In this document: piece by piece, positions 22,215 to 33,499 of the stretch | How positions within the stretch are numbered: the stretch's first letter is position 1 | Layout of the letters: each line of letters opens with the position of its first letter | Source of the DNA: Nissolia schottii | Lineage: Eukaryota > Streptophyta > Magnoliopsida > Fabales > Fabaceae | Assembly: GCA_003254905.1 (NCBI GenBank) | Contig: QANU01097637.1 | Span: forward strand, 1-64,000 | Length of the DNA stretch: 64,000 nt | Direction of reading: 5' to 3' | Made by a program: the position numbers and the translations under genes | Notes under the pieces: generated by a model | Seen by the model: the letters and a program-made list of their open reading frames with translations, nothing else | The model's database searches: none | Told to the model about the DNA's origin: nothing

Positions 22215-22316
22215 TATAGACACGTAGGTTATATGTGTGTTTGTGTGTGTATAGGACTGAAATTAAGGAAGCGTTATTCTTCCGCAAAGTTATGTGGTGA
22301 CATGTATGGCATCTTA
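22215..22316 (-). promoter_or_regulatory. MGNSP-family promoter block, copy 5
   Basis: TATA-type GTTATATGTG with a GT-rich stretch, then GGACTGAAATTAAGGAAGCG and TTATTCTTCCGCAAAG, nearly consensus core. It belongs to the minus-strand broken copy ending at 22121. Confidence 0.65.
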
Positions 22317-22359
22317 TTTTTTTTTACACACCGAATTTCACTTTTCTTTAATTAGCACT

Positions 22360-22475
22360 TGCTCTCTATGCTAAAGTTTACTTCATCAAAGATGCTAAAG
22401 TTGGATTCTTTTGCCTTATCCAATGTTCATCTTGTGCGGTGCGCCCCTTAATGGGTATATCTTTTATACAAGAAC
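22360..22475 (+). repeat. METTL5 intron-2-like segment
   Basis: Contains CATCAAAGATGCTAAAGTTG, CTTATCCAATGTTCATC and CCTTAATGGGTATATC, matching 62958-63045 in METTL5 intron 2. It is the distal part of the array unit of the right arm. Confidence 0.65.
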
Positions 22476-22479
22476 AATG

Positions 22480-23463
22480 CCTCATATGACTACTATAGGA
22501 CAATAAAAATGGCTTCTGGCTGTTAGGGATATATCCCACGACTTTTAAAAATAAGTGATTATATCTTGCTTAACAAAATTTCTACATGGTATTGTGGAAT
22601 CAAACTTTTTTATTTCCCGATAATTCATTGATAATTAAGCAGGCTACAACCCAAATATAGAGGAGCAAAAAGCCTGATACAAACTGTTTTTGGAGGAAAC
22701 CATAGTAGAAAGGTGGATTAAGAGTGTTTTTTTTTTTTAAGGGAAAAAATCAATTAATAATCCAATATATTGCTAATCTCTCTAAGTATGATTTGAATGT
22801 CCAGCATTTAAAAAATATGTAAACAAAATTAAAAATCAATAATTGATAATATTCATAAAACACGTATTAAATGTGCTATATGAACATGTAAGTATTTCTC
22901 CACAAGAGAGATAACTCCGTGAAAACACCTCATCCACCTTGAAAACCACTTGATAAGGTTAAATTTCGTAACCAAGTAGCGAGACGCAGCCACGAGTCAT
23001 AATCGTGAACTCCACCTTCACCTGTGACACTGCCTCATACCACCCTGGCAGCATCACGAGGACACTGAAAATCTGTCTTGAACCTCAGCGACAATAGCAT
23101 AATGCCTCCAGCCACCAGATCCACCAGCAAGGTTGACCTTGCCATGACCGTTGCATGGGCTAATGAAGGGTGGTGGATGGGGAGGGAAGGGTCGCTAAGT
23201 AGGTTCCACAGGCTCCTACTCCCTCCAAGTGTCGTTAATTTATTGATTTTAGATATATGGTTGATTCATTATATTTAGATGCAATTGAGTCAACAATTTA
23301 AAATAAAAAATATATACTTAACAATAGATGGATGTAGCTGTCAAATTATTAGATCACGATGCTCTTGTTCTCTTTTCTCGATGGTTTTAAAGCTTTATTT
23401 GCGTGGCCATATATAAGTTAGGAGCAAGAGAATGAGCCTAGAAGAGTTGCCATAAGTTAGGAC
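22480..23463. other. intergenic, no gene seen
   Basis: 22920-23200 is a patch with higher GC and coding-like composition on the minus strand, but stops interrupt all frames beyond about 60 codons and no domain is recognisable. It is possibly old transposon coding sequence. The rest is AT-rich. Confidence 0.4.
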
Positions 23464-24176
23464 TCAGGAGCTGCAAAACCTTTTACCTTTGATATGAGAA
23501 TATATATAATACATTGGATTTTGACTTTCTAATACATTGATATAAAACTTAAAGGTACAAGCACTAATGGATTTCAAGGTGAGACACAAAGTTCCAGTTC
23601 TAGAGACTTCACCAAACATGTAAAACAATGCATTAACAGGATGTTCATGAGGGCCATCCACGACATAATTACCCAAACAGCCATCGTCAGACACTCTAAT
23701 CCTTTTGATCGCCACAGAAAGGCCAACATTGTGTCTATTGTCAACATTAGCATAATAATGTGTCATGGTTAACATGTAAGGCACTCTTTTTGTTCCACTT
23801 CCATAAATAGTAGTGGTACTAGTATTGATATCGGATGTAACGCAGACATTTCTTGTCATACCATATGTGGGGCGAAGAAGACTCGCTTCAGCTCCTTCAA
23901 CCTTCACAGTATAACATATAGTGTGTTGTTGCTGATACATCGCCATCATAGATCTTGATTTCTAGCGTCTCATCATGACGAGGATAATGACCAATATCCG
24001 TGGTATTTTCTGTATAATACTCGCTTAAGACAAAGTCACATTTTGACATACCTACAGTGTAGGTCATTTGCCCTATAGCCTGGCCTATCTCCAATGAAAA
24101 CGAAAGCAGATCCTCCTACTGCTGCAAAGTAAGGCAGGTCTCCATTGCAAAGGCGGTTGAGAGGACTGTTTCCCAT
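23464..24176 (-). pseudogene. broken MGNSP-family copy
   Basis: ATG at 24174-24176 with MGNSPLNRLCNGDLPYF. The frame shifts near 24095 (the family text continues in another frame as GQMTYTVGMSKCDFVLS) and again near 23950, before EGAEASLLRPTYG. After TGT near 23590 the coding sequence jumps directly into what is 3' flank in siblings (ACAAGCACTAATGGATTTCA), so CPHC and the whole tail are deleted. Three separate lesions make it a pseudogene. DVGLSV-type core (reads NVGLSVAIKRIRV) and VDGPHEHPVNALFYMF are still recognisable. Confidence 0.8.
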
Positions 24177-24224
24177 GTGTATTTGTGCTTGTGATCTAAT
24201 ATATGATGATGTTAATGATAACTA

Positions 24225-24266
<42 letters not shown>

Positions 24267-24270
<4 letters not shown>

Positions 24271-24835
24271 TTGTCATGCATGCACGGTTGGTTTCTTACG
24301 GCAAAATAATAGACAGAGGTAATCTATCTATCATAAAGATAATAGATGGATAGTATAATCTATACACCATTGGACATGTGTCAAGCCGAGAAGAAATTTT
24401 TTTCCGCCCAATTTCAGTCAGTAAGCAAGAATGGTAAAACCAAAACTGCATTTGTGTTTGAATAGATGGTAAGAACCTATCTGCTTTAAGTTTCGTGATT
24501 TTAGTAACATTTTTATTATATTATTATTACTTTTGCACAAACCAAAATTGAAGACTCATATCAATGTATGTATGTGACATACTCAGTACCATTGTCATTG
24601 TTTATTGACATACTTATTAAACAAAAAGTAGCAGCCGATCAATCAATCAACTGAGAAATCTTTGAAAGATTTTCTTAGAATATGTTTAACACATAATGTA
24701 GCCTTCCACCAAAATGGTTCTCAATATAATAATATAAAATTGGTTAGTGTGGCGTCTAATTCTTCCATATTATTTATTTTGTTTTTAATTTCTCTTTTTT
24801 CTTTAGTTGTAGCATTTATTCTCCACTTTGTTTGG
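24267..24835. other. disrupted upstream region of the broken copy at 23464-24176
   Basis: A TA run (about 24228-24266) is followed by the family text GCACGGTTGGTTTCTTACGG, then foreign DNA from about 24310. Family text resumes only at about 24745 (GCGTCTAATTCTTCCAT). The core promoter block between them is missing, so this copy has lost its promoter as well as its frame. Confidence 0.55.
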
Positions 24836-24840
24836 TTGTT

Positions 24841-24845
24841 TTAAG

Positions 24846-24876
<31 letters not shown>

Positions 24877-25584
24877 CCATATTTATTTTCAACACCCTCG
24901 ATCAAGCTAAAGCTCATTGAGCTTTAAGTTTGTCATAAGTAAACAATAGTAGTGTCTGCACGGAAGCGGACGAGTCGTGTCTCCACGGAAGTGAACTAGT
25001 GGTGTCTACACGGAAGCTGATGAGTTGTGTTTGCACAAAAGTAGGAAGACAGAACAGAACCAGTGGATTGGGCGTAACCAGCAAAGGCAACAGTGACTTG
25101 ACAAAACCAACAAAGGCAACGAGTGGCTGAGTAGAACCAGCTATTGGGTGAAACCAGCTGAAGGCAACGGATGTCGGGAGAATGTGGAAGCGTGTGGAGA
25201 TCTGGACGACAATGAAATTTGATGATAGTGAAGATGATATATTTGTTGAGAGTGAAACGTAGGAAACAAAGAGGCTAAGTTCTGAGGTAGCGGAAGCGCT
25301 AATATGATTCAAGGTGGGAACCATGACTCTAATACCATGTCAAACATCATGGATGAAGGGAGATTAGAGCACAATGGCAAAAGAGAAACCAGCGAAAATA
25401 AGGATTGTATTATTCAGAATGTGCTCATAAAGTACAAAGATGATAGATCTATTTATAGGCTAAAAATAATATCGAGCTAAACTTAACAGATAAAATAAGT
25501 ATCTTAACAAATAAAATAGATAAATATCCTAACAGATAAATCAGTTTAAGATAGACATAATAATATCCAGATTTATTTTCGACA
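24841..25584 (-). mobile_element. miniature copia-type LTR element (fossil)
   Basis: Minus orientation. A 5' LTR of about 247 bp at 25584-25338 begins TGTCGAAAATAAATCTGG and ends GACA. It is followed at once by TGGTATTAGAGTC, resembling the initiator-methionine tRNA primer site of copia elements. An internal stretch of about 445 bp ends in a purine run GATCGAGGG, where a second LTR start (TGTTGAAAATAAATATGG) appears at 24892 and is cut short by a TA microsatellite. The element is too short to encode a polyprotein; it resembles TRIM-type or reduced copia elements. Confidence 0.6.
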
Positions 25585-25639
25585 TTTGGGTACTTTGCTC
25601 GTTGGCTCCTTGGGTCGATTTGAGCTTTCACTAATTAAT

Positions 25640-26069
25640 AATGTACAACCAAAATACTATTACAACAGAACAAAATTATTAACGATGATGATGCGTATAT
25701 CTTTGCGGCTTGAGATTTGGAGTCGATAGAGATTCAGGACAACTGAAAATAAATTTAGAAGAAAGTGTGATTATATAAAAATAACATAAAAAAACAAGGT
25801 CATTGCCAATTGAAAAGACCCTCTTATATCAAAGCTGCAGTATTTAGTGTTACGTAAATACAATATACACTCCATTGATACATAACTTAAAAGTACAAGC
25901 ACTAATGGATTTCAAGCCGACACAAGTTGGATCTCCAAGCTTATTGTATAGTACTACTACATAATAATAAGATCCCCCAAGATAACGAGGAAAAAAAAAG
26001 AAGAAAAAAAGACTACATTATTGTGTACCTGACAAAATAACAACAAAACTACACCAATACAAGAATTAT
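25640..26069. other. 3' flank of the family gene that follows
   Basis: 25885-26040 matches 3' flanks of sibling genes (ACAAGCACTAATGG, AAGATAACGAGG, GACTACATTATTGTG), so it is probably the 3' UTR of 26070-26918. Upstream of that nothing is recognised. Confidence 0.55.
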
Positions 26070-26918
26070 TTATCTTCTTCCTGCATAAAAGTGCTTTATA
26101 ATGAGATTACCATTATTATTACCTGGAAAATTTCCATCATTGGCAAGAATGTTGCCTCGTGCATTATGCCTGCGGCCATAAAGCGGTGCTGCGGGAGAAA
26201 CATTGTCTACATCGCTGTCTTCACTCTCAAACTGCCTCTCGTCGATGTAAGCAATAGCACAATGAGGGCAATAAAAAGGCTTCCAAGTCCTAAGTCGAAG
26301 AACTTCGTCAAACATGTAGAACAATGCCCTAACAGGGTGTTTCATAGGGCCATCCACAACAAAATCCAAATGGCCATTCTCCATCACTCTAATCCTTTTG
26401 ACTACCACAGAGAGGCCAACATCGGTTCCATTCTGGGTATTAGCGTAGTAATGCGCCACGGTCCCCATGTAAGGGCTTTCCTCCTTGCTCTTTTTCTTCC
26501 ACTGCCGAACCACAAGACCCTTCCTTCTTCCACGCCCATAAACCTCAACACTCGTCTCAGTAATGCCGCCCCCTGCATTACGAGTACTAGTAGTGTGATT
26601 GCCCACGATGCATGCATTACTTTGCAAGAACGAGGGTTGAAGAAGACCTGCTTGAGTTCTTCTCACAGTGATAATATAGCATTCTTTTGATACTCCATGT
26701 GCATCATCTGTCATTAGTATATCTAACTTCTGATCACCGTTAGTTTTGGATAAAATGAAGCGACAACTTGACTCGCATACCTTATATTGCATTGCCCATG
26801 ACTCAGTGGTTTCTCCATTTCTATGTTGCTCAAGTACCGTTTTTCCTCCAAACAGAATGTCAGCTCCTCCGAGCCCTAATTGGTAAGGATGATCTCTTCT
26901 CTGTGGTTGGATTTGCAT
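26070..26918 (-). CDS. MGNSP-family protein with a replaced N-terminus, 282 aa
   Basis: Open frame with the full core: WAMQYKVCESSCRFILSKTN (41-60); hypervariable 96-114; GGGITETSVEVYG (116-128); PYMGTVAHYYANTQNGTDVG (149-168); VDGPMKHPVRALFYMFDEV (188-206); TWKPFYCPHC (211-220); ESEDSDVDNVSPAAPLYG (231-248); NILANDGNFPGNNNGNLIIK (256-275). It lacks MGNSPxxxLR. Instead MQIQPQRR is read from what is 5' leader in other copies (the CCAACCA-GAGAAGA text), fused to GDHxYQ-equivalent DHPYQL. The TATA is only about 25 bp upstream of this ATG, so transcripts would have almost no leader or miss this ATG; the next in-frame Met is residue 43. Coding is supported by the intact frame over all conserved motifs. 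Confidence 0.75.
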   Translation of the reverse strand: MQIQPQRRDHPYQLGLGGADILFGGKTVLEQHRNGETTESWAMQYKVCESSCRFILSKTNGDQKLDILMTDDAHGVSKECYIITVRRTQAGLLQPSFLQSNACIVGNHTTSTRNAGGGITETSVEVYGRGRRKGLVVRQWKKKSKEESPYMGTVAHYYANTQNGTDVGLSVVVKRIRVMENGHLDFVVDGPMKHPVRALFYMFDEVLRLRTWKPFYCPHCAIAYIDERQFESEDSDVDNVSPAAPLYGRRHNARGNILANDGNFPGNNNGNLIIKHFYAGRR

Positions 26919-26929
26919 GGCAAAGTTAT

Positions 26930-27018
26930 AGGCACATAGGTTATATATACAAGTCTGAATTTAAAGGAAGCGTTATTCTTCCGCAAGATTATGGTGGCAT
27001 GGCATCTAATTCCTTCAT
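26930..27018 (-). promoter_or_regulatory. MGNSP-family promoter block, copy 6
   Basis: Complete: GGTTATATATACAAG, CTGAATTTAAAGGAAGCG, TTATTCTTCCGCAAGATTAT, GGCATGGCATCTAATTCC. It sits immediately upstream of the gene starting at 26918. Confidence 0.7.
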
Positions 27019-27398
27019 GATCTTTTTGTATTTTTCTCTCGCGCATGATTCCCCCCCCCCCTTNTTCTCGATGTTGTAGTTGTGCCTCCTTTTCTTTTAT
27101 TCGGTTCTTCAACTTTTAATGTTAGAGGATATTCTATATGGGGTGGATGATGGTTAGTGAAAGTAATCAAAGTATTTTGTCGTTCTCACTAATTGAGGGC
27201 ATCTACTTTCAGATAAGATAGCTAGCATTGCTTCTTTTCTTTTTTTTTTTTAACCTGATGGCAATAAGGTTTAAGTCTATTACCTCATGCAAATTGCAAA
27301 TTACTAAAGCCACTCACTAAATCACTCCTATAGTAAGAGGCTTCTCTAGCACTCCTTATTGTCGGAAGAATGCATTTTCAAATTGTCATCCATTATTA
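27019..27398. other. short intergenic stretch
   Basis: Family-type upstream text (TTGTAGTTGTGCCTCC, also at 43190) with a gap N at 27064 in a poly-C run, then AT-rich DNA leading to the copia fossil. Confidence 0.5.
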
Positions 27399-30300
27399 AT
27401 GGAAAATCAGTTCCAATGTCTTCTGCTGCTAATGTTTCTACTGCAAGTTAGCAGTATCCCTATGCTAAATGGTACAAATTTTAAGGTTTGGAAGGATACC
27501 ACAAAAATTGTCCTCAGTTGTATGGACTTAGACATTGTTCTTCAAGAGGACAAACTCACCTCCACTGCAGAAAAAGCAAATGAGGTTAAGACAGAGAAGT
27601 GGGAAAGGTTCAACAGAATGAGTATTATGATCCTAAAGCACTCCATTATTGAAGCATGCCGAGGCTCTATTATTGAGGATAAAATTGCTAAAATGTTCTT
27701 AAAGGACGTTAAGCAATTCTTTGCAAAGAATGAGAAGGCGGAGGCAAGTAACCTTTTGACAAAAACTTGTATCCGTAAGGTATAAAGGTAAAGGGAACAT
27801 AAGGGAATACATTATTGAAATGTCTCACCTTGCATCAAAATTGGAATCACTAAAATTAGAGTTGTCGTGCATTTCATTTTGATCCCTCTTTTTGCACACT
27901 TTGGGGCAATTCAAAGTGAGTTGCTTTTAGGGAAACTTGGACCTTAAATGAGCTTATATCTCATTGTATGCAAGAGGAAGAGAGATTGTAGTGAGACAAG
28001 ACCGAGAGTGCTCACATGGCTGCTTCATCTCAGTATAAGAAAAAGCGTGATACTGCTGCGATTACATCTTCTTAGTAGAAAAAGGTAAAGAAACAGGATG
28101 AAGTCTTAACTTGTTTCTTCTGCAAGAAGACGGGACACATGAAGAAGGATTGTACCAACACTACAAGAAAAATGGGTTTTAGCCACATTTAAATCCGTGG
28201 CTATTGTAAGGAAAAACCGCGGCTGCAAAATGTTGCAACGGTTCATGAAACCGTGGCTAATCAAGGCGTTGCAAAAGTTTTATCCACGATTTTATTTACC
28301 GTGGTAACAAATAGTTAGCCACAGATATGGAAAAAATTTAGCTACGATTTAACCGTGACTAACTGTTACAAGGAGCCAAAAAAAAATCACTCTTTCTTGC
28401 ATTCCTTTGATCTAGTTTGGATAAAATTGAAAAGGAATACATACAACTAGATGGCCTTTACTATCTTTACCAAACAAAACAAATAAGTTGTATCTAAGTT
28501 CACTTGGATGTGAACAAATAATCAACAAAATAATTTTACAAAATTCTCCTAAAAATATGCATTAACCTAAGAATGTATTTGGTATTGGGTCTTCAACATT
28601 AACGAGATGACCAATTCTTCAATCTTTCAAATTAGCTTGCGCCATATCTTAATTTTGTATGCAAAAAATAACAAGAAATAGAATCAAATAAGTAGAACTT
28701 AAACAAAGTAGATTTAAAATGATATTAAAATTAAGAGAATCAATTAATGAGCAAAAGAGTTCACAAACCTATGTAGCAAAATCAGCAACCTGTAAGGAAC
28801 ACACGACCCCCTATTTTTTGTTTAGCAATCATTCTTTTTTTTCCCCCTCTGAGAGGGTCACAAATATCAAAGTCAACCATTCAAGTTCCTAAGAAGTTAC
28901 AAGCCAACGGCAACATCTACAAAAAGAGGTAAATATGAAAAGGCAAAAAGATGGAAAGACAGAACAAGGAAGTTTGCAATGGGTGGAAATAGATCCTTGA
29001 TAAAATTAGCAATTGTTTCTTATCTTACAAGCACATTGGGATGCAATCTTTCCATATTTCATCTTTAGGTCTTGCCTAACGACCAAAACCTGACAATTTA
29101 CCATCAAAAATATAAAAAAAATTTCAACGTCCAATGAAAGAATCTAGGAAAATTAAAGGAAACTCGATGCCATGCATATTTCATCCATTTACCCTCCTCA
29201 TAACACTTCCAAAACTGAAGAGGAGTTAAATCATACTAGTTACTAAATAACAATATGTACAAGTACAGAGAGTTTATCTAAATCAACAAACACTATGCAT
29301 TTAATCAAGTTATTTATGATTTCTATACTACTTAAAGTGGTTCAGTTCCTCTAAGCATTCACAGTATTTGTCTGCTCAAAGTTCATTTCTATGCTGATAA
29401 AACTTTTGAAACATGCAGAATATGAATGTAATATTCAAATGAGTTCATTAGGCATACTTTTCTTCTCAATGGACCAACATATTGAAAGTAAAGCAACCAC
29501 CTCAATCTCATATAAACTACAAACAAACCAGAATGATTTATTTACACTAAAACATAATCGCTTGCATTGAATAACCACTTAAAGCTTCCATAATCTGATA
29601 AATTCATGATGAAAATGAACGTACAAACTAGAGGACTAACCATTTCCCTCTTGATCACCATTGCTTGAGACAGAGAGTTGTTGTTGAAGCTTGCTAGATG
29701 AGAAATTTTTTATCGTTAACCATTCTCCCTTTTGCTTTTGTTGTTGCTGCATTTTAACACTTTATGAAACCTTGTCTTTTGCATTCAGTTTTTTGCATAC
29801 AAGAGCTAAATAATAAATAAAATTATAAATAAAATGTAAAGGCTGAAATTACTATCACAAGCATTACCCTTAATATGACACAAATATGACACAAGAAGGA
29901 AGTTTCTTAAAAAGAATTAATAAATCAATATGAGTAGCAATAGTATCCAATAAATGTGTACATTTGATCCCAAGAGAAAAAAAAAATTGGCTCTATATTA
30001 GAGAACCTAAGCTAAGAGAGATAGTGAGAGAAAAGGGATATGATAAATTAATTTATCAACCTGATCTAACAGACTCAAAACTAACATATATTAACTAATT
30101 GCTCAGTGGCGCATGGCATTTTTTAACCAATTACAAAATAATTAACAGCTACAGTAATCAACAAGAACAAGGACAAAAAGAAGTCCATCCAGTTATCACA
30201 TTATAGTTGTTAAAATGAATGTAAACATTACAAATAATTTGAAAACTTTAAATCAAAACATCATATTCCATGCTACTGTTTTCGTCAAGAAAATAATTGT

Positions 30301-31130
30301 TAGAAGTATCTAATGTATAAGAGAATCTCTGCATTGCAGCCAAAAAAAATAAAATTACAGAACAACCTAGCTAAGTTAAATGTGTTTTGAAGCTACATCC
30401 ATGAATTCCATCATGACACAGTATATAAGAATTATAAGTATGTCTGCATGCAAAACAGGTTCAGTATGCTAAAATCATATCACTACACTTCAAATTCAAA
30501 TCTAATAACAAACACCTTCTATCATTGCCTCTCCCTCCCCACAAAACAACAAATTACACAATCATTTTCTCAGTTATACTATTCAATCCACCCTCCCCCA
30601 TCTTCCAAACACTTGGCAGTTTCTATTTTCTACCATTAAGAAGAAAAAAAAACTCATTGCTTTCCTGTAACAAGTACCAAGCATTTTCCAATTATGCAGA
30701 ATCATACTCAATAGAGCAGTAATAGAAAATAACAAAATTCCAGTACAATACAGCAAAATTGACCAAAATAGTATGAAAATGTTTATCTCTAAATCAATTA
30801 TAAGGTGTAATTGAAGTAAGCAATGAGGGACTTTCAAATTATGTTTTAAGATTGAATTATATTTGGATTTATTTGAGACTTTTTATGTATCATCTTTTAG
30901 GTGAAATTTAGTTTCTGTTTCTCGTTTAAACAAGTCAGGTTATCATTGTTCTTTTGGAGATAATAAAGTTAGTCTCTTTCAAAATTCAAATGTTACTGGA
31001 TCTGGCCTTTTAATTGATAAGTTGTATAATCATGATTTAAATTTTTGCAATACTGTAAACAAGCTCAACAAGTACAAAACAAAAATTAAATGAGAGCTTG
31101 TTTGGCATGTCAGATTAGGTCGGATTGAAT
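27399..31130 (+). mobile_element. Ty1-copia fossil, gag part and later part, split by a CACTA element
   Basis: 27440-28158 encodes a copia gag-type region (MLNGTNFKVWKD and later a CCHC zinc knuckle CFFCKKTGHMKKDC). At 28159 a CACTA end begins. From about 30855 to 31130 copia text of the protease to pre-integrase region returns in the same orientation (NLVSVSR, SGYHCS, GSGLLIDKLYNHDL). No LTRs were identified. The element is broken in several places and looks old. Confidence 0.75.
28159..30850. mobile_element. CACTA-type element nested in the copia fossil
   Basis: The left end CACTACAAGAAAAATGGG is a classic CACTA terminus. It is followed by subterminal repeats of CCGTGGCTA and its complement TAGCCACGG (28175-28370), variants spaced some 25-40 bp. 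The interior is AT-rich without a recognisable transposase, so it is non-autonomous or decayed. The right terminus could not be found; the boundary is set where copia text resumes. Confidence 0.65.
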
Positions 31131-31319
31131 AAGTTTGTCCAATTTCCTATTGCTTTATTCAATTTTTGATGCACACACCAGATTAAAAAGTTAATTCATT
31201 AAAGACTCTTCATCCATCATTTTGACGGATAAATTAATATAGCTAATGGGATGAAATTAAACTTGATAAATGTGTGATTAATAAGAAATAATGAAATAAT
31301 AATAATATCAATCATAATC

Positions 31320-31355
<36 letters not shown>

Positions 31356-32036
31356 TTTTTATCATTATTACGATGATTATTATTATTTGTAATAATGATA
31401 AAATAATAACAATGATAATAATAACCGACTTATCTTATCAACTTTTATCTTTTGTCTTCAAAAATATTGTATTTAAATTTAATCAAATCTTATTTTATTC
31501 ACCTTTGTCTTATAAATCATTATGCTATCCACTCTTACCATATTATTCGACGTGTTGAATGGGTCATAGTGACTCAGTGACGGGCATTGTTGTATACATA
31601 CAAGTTATTATATGTATACTTATAAAGAATATCTAAATATACTCATAGTTGGTTTATATTATAGCAATAAATCATCACAAAAATTTTCAGGTGACTATTC
31701 TTGGTTATAAAAATCACAAATTAAATGATTTTGGGTGAAACTAGAATTAAAATATTGCAATAACGTGACTACCGACTAGCTAGTTATAAGCAGTATACAG
31801 TTGGGTGTGGCCAGGCCAACTTCCACAGCGCTATCAAACAAGCATATGTAAAAGAAGATATGTACCCAATAATTAATTAAGAGTCGCACCACCAGATGAA
31901 CACTGGAATAAGGGCCAAAAGAATCCAACTTTAGCATCTTTGATAAGCAAACTTTAGCACAGAGAACAAATGCTAATTAAAGAAGAGAGATTCGGTGTGT
32001 GAAAAAGGAAAAATATATATATATATATATATATAN
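31131..32036. other. intergenic, AAT microsatellite, then upstream part of an inverted array unit
   Basis: AAT repeats at about 31318-31352. From 31905 to 31990 the complement of the METTL5 intron-2-like segment appears (AGAATCCAACTTTAGCATCT), followed by family upstream text AACAAATGCTAATTAAAG (also at 21151). A TA run ends in a gap N at 32036. Confidence 0.55.
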
Positions 32037-32125
32037 TATTAGATGCCAAGTTAGCGTAAGAACAACGCTTCCCTTAATTTTCAATACTATACAATATATC
32101 TTGTGTGTCTATATATAAATCAGCC
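32037..32125 (+). promoter_or_regulatory. MGNSP-family promoter block, copy 7 (inverted)
   Basis: TTAGATGCCAAGTTAGCG, a diverged core AAGAACAACGCTTCCCTTAA, then TATATATAAAT. It faces right into the broken plus-strand copy. Confidence 0.6.
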
Positions 32126-32229
32126 ACACAAACCGAACAACAAAGAAGAAAATTTCTCCATTAAATTATTTCATCAATAAGTGATATATACTTTAGTTAT
32201 AAGTCATCATATATTTGATTGATCAAAAT

Positions 32230-33090
32230 AGCAATGCAGAATTGGAAGAAAGATTGAGATCACTCCTACCATGCACAACTAGGAGGATATGCAGCTATAG
32301 CCCTTCACTTTGGAGGAAGAAAGGTTGAGATCCAACGCAGCGGAGAAACATTCGAGGAGTCATGGCCAGTGTCATACAAGGTAGGTGAGTCAAATTGTGA
32401 CTTCTCTCTTTAATTCAAGACCACACAATTCATTAATCCCTCCGATGGAAATCAGAATCTCTGATAATGTTTTTGGAGCAGAAAAAGATTTTCATTTTTG
32501 GTGAGTACTGTGGAAGGCTTTTAAGCGGTGTTGTTCGCAGCATATTCGATCAACATTTGAACGTTCCTGATTTCGGCTTTATCTATAATGTCGATGATGC
32601 CCCTATCTATTCTGAATAGAGTCATGTTGCTTGAATTTATTGATTGCAAAATATCATGTCACTTCACTAGTCATTCACCATTAAATGAAATTTTAATAAA
32701 GTATAAGTCTTATTAAAATTTCATCTAATGATAGATAATTAGTAAATCGATATAATATTTTATAATCAATAAGTACAACTAACATTTATCTTCTCTTATA
32801 AATATTAAGAATATGTGATGACAACTAAATTGTTAGTTAATTTAATTTATGGGGTTGCAACAAAGAGGGGTCTCATCTTATGGTTAGGGAGTGGACAAAA
32901 AATAAATAGTAACGATATAGTGTGTCACATAATGATCTAGAGCATCACAGATATTTGCATAACGAAGTCCTTATTATAACTCGGATTTGAAAGTCTAGTT
33001 AATTGTTGTTGTACACCATTTAGAGGCAGCGTAACCGCTCTTTCTGGCAATCTGAGAATGACGGCGACGACATAGAAAATGTTCCTGTAA
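32230..33090 (+). pseudogene. broken MGNSP-family copy, left arm of inverted pair 2
   Basis: The start codon region is degraded (reads GCAGAATTGG where siblings have the ATG), but GATCACTCCTACCATG, then TTTGGAGGAAGAAAGGTTGA and GAGTCATGG match the N-terminal third. Unrelated AT-rich DNA (about 32480-33000) replaces the middle. The tail piece at 33020-33085 encodes RSFWQSEN and DIENVP-type text. Same organisation as the plus-strand copy of pair 1. Confidence 0.7.
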
Positions 33091-33129
33091 CATGTAACAT
33101 TAACAGAACATTTAGTTTTGCCATCCCAT

Positions 33130-33491
33130 ATTCATAATGCCAAAATCAGGAATGTGCCGGTTTCTAGCTCCTTCCACAGTCACATATAAAAGAGACATCT
33201 TCTGGTACTCCATGAACACCATCAATTTTAATTTTGATTTCTCACATCTCATCGTGATTAAGGAGGATTGATCTTTGTGGTCTTGATTGAAGAGAAGTTA
33301 CAAGTTGACTCACCTACCTTGTATGACACTTGCCATGACTCGGTGAACGTTTCCACACTGCCTTTGGATCTCTACCTCTCTTCCTCTGAAGTGAAGGGTC
33401 GCATGCAGATGGATCCTCCTAGTTGTACTTGGTATGAATGATCTCTATTGTTAAGAAGAACACTAATGGGGGTCCAAGGACTGTTTCTCAT
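33130..33491 (-). pseudogene. broken MGNSP-family copy, right arm of inverted pair 2
   Basis: ATG at 33489-33491 with MRNSPWTPISVLLNNRDHSY and VQLGGSICMRPFTSEEER before a stop. The following family text (GESWQVSYKVGES-like, 33300-33350) is in another frame. It stops at the same mid-gene point as the minus copy of pair 1. Confidence 0.75.
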
Positions 33492-33499
33492 GCGTATCA

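Noticed and set aside
24914-25324. 136-codon minus frame inside the miniature copia-type element
   Set aside because: Lies between primer site and purine tract; Ser/Leu/Val-rich with no gag motif recognisable; not called as a gene.
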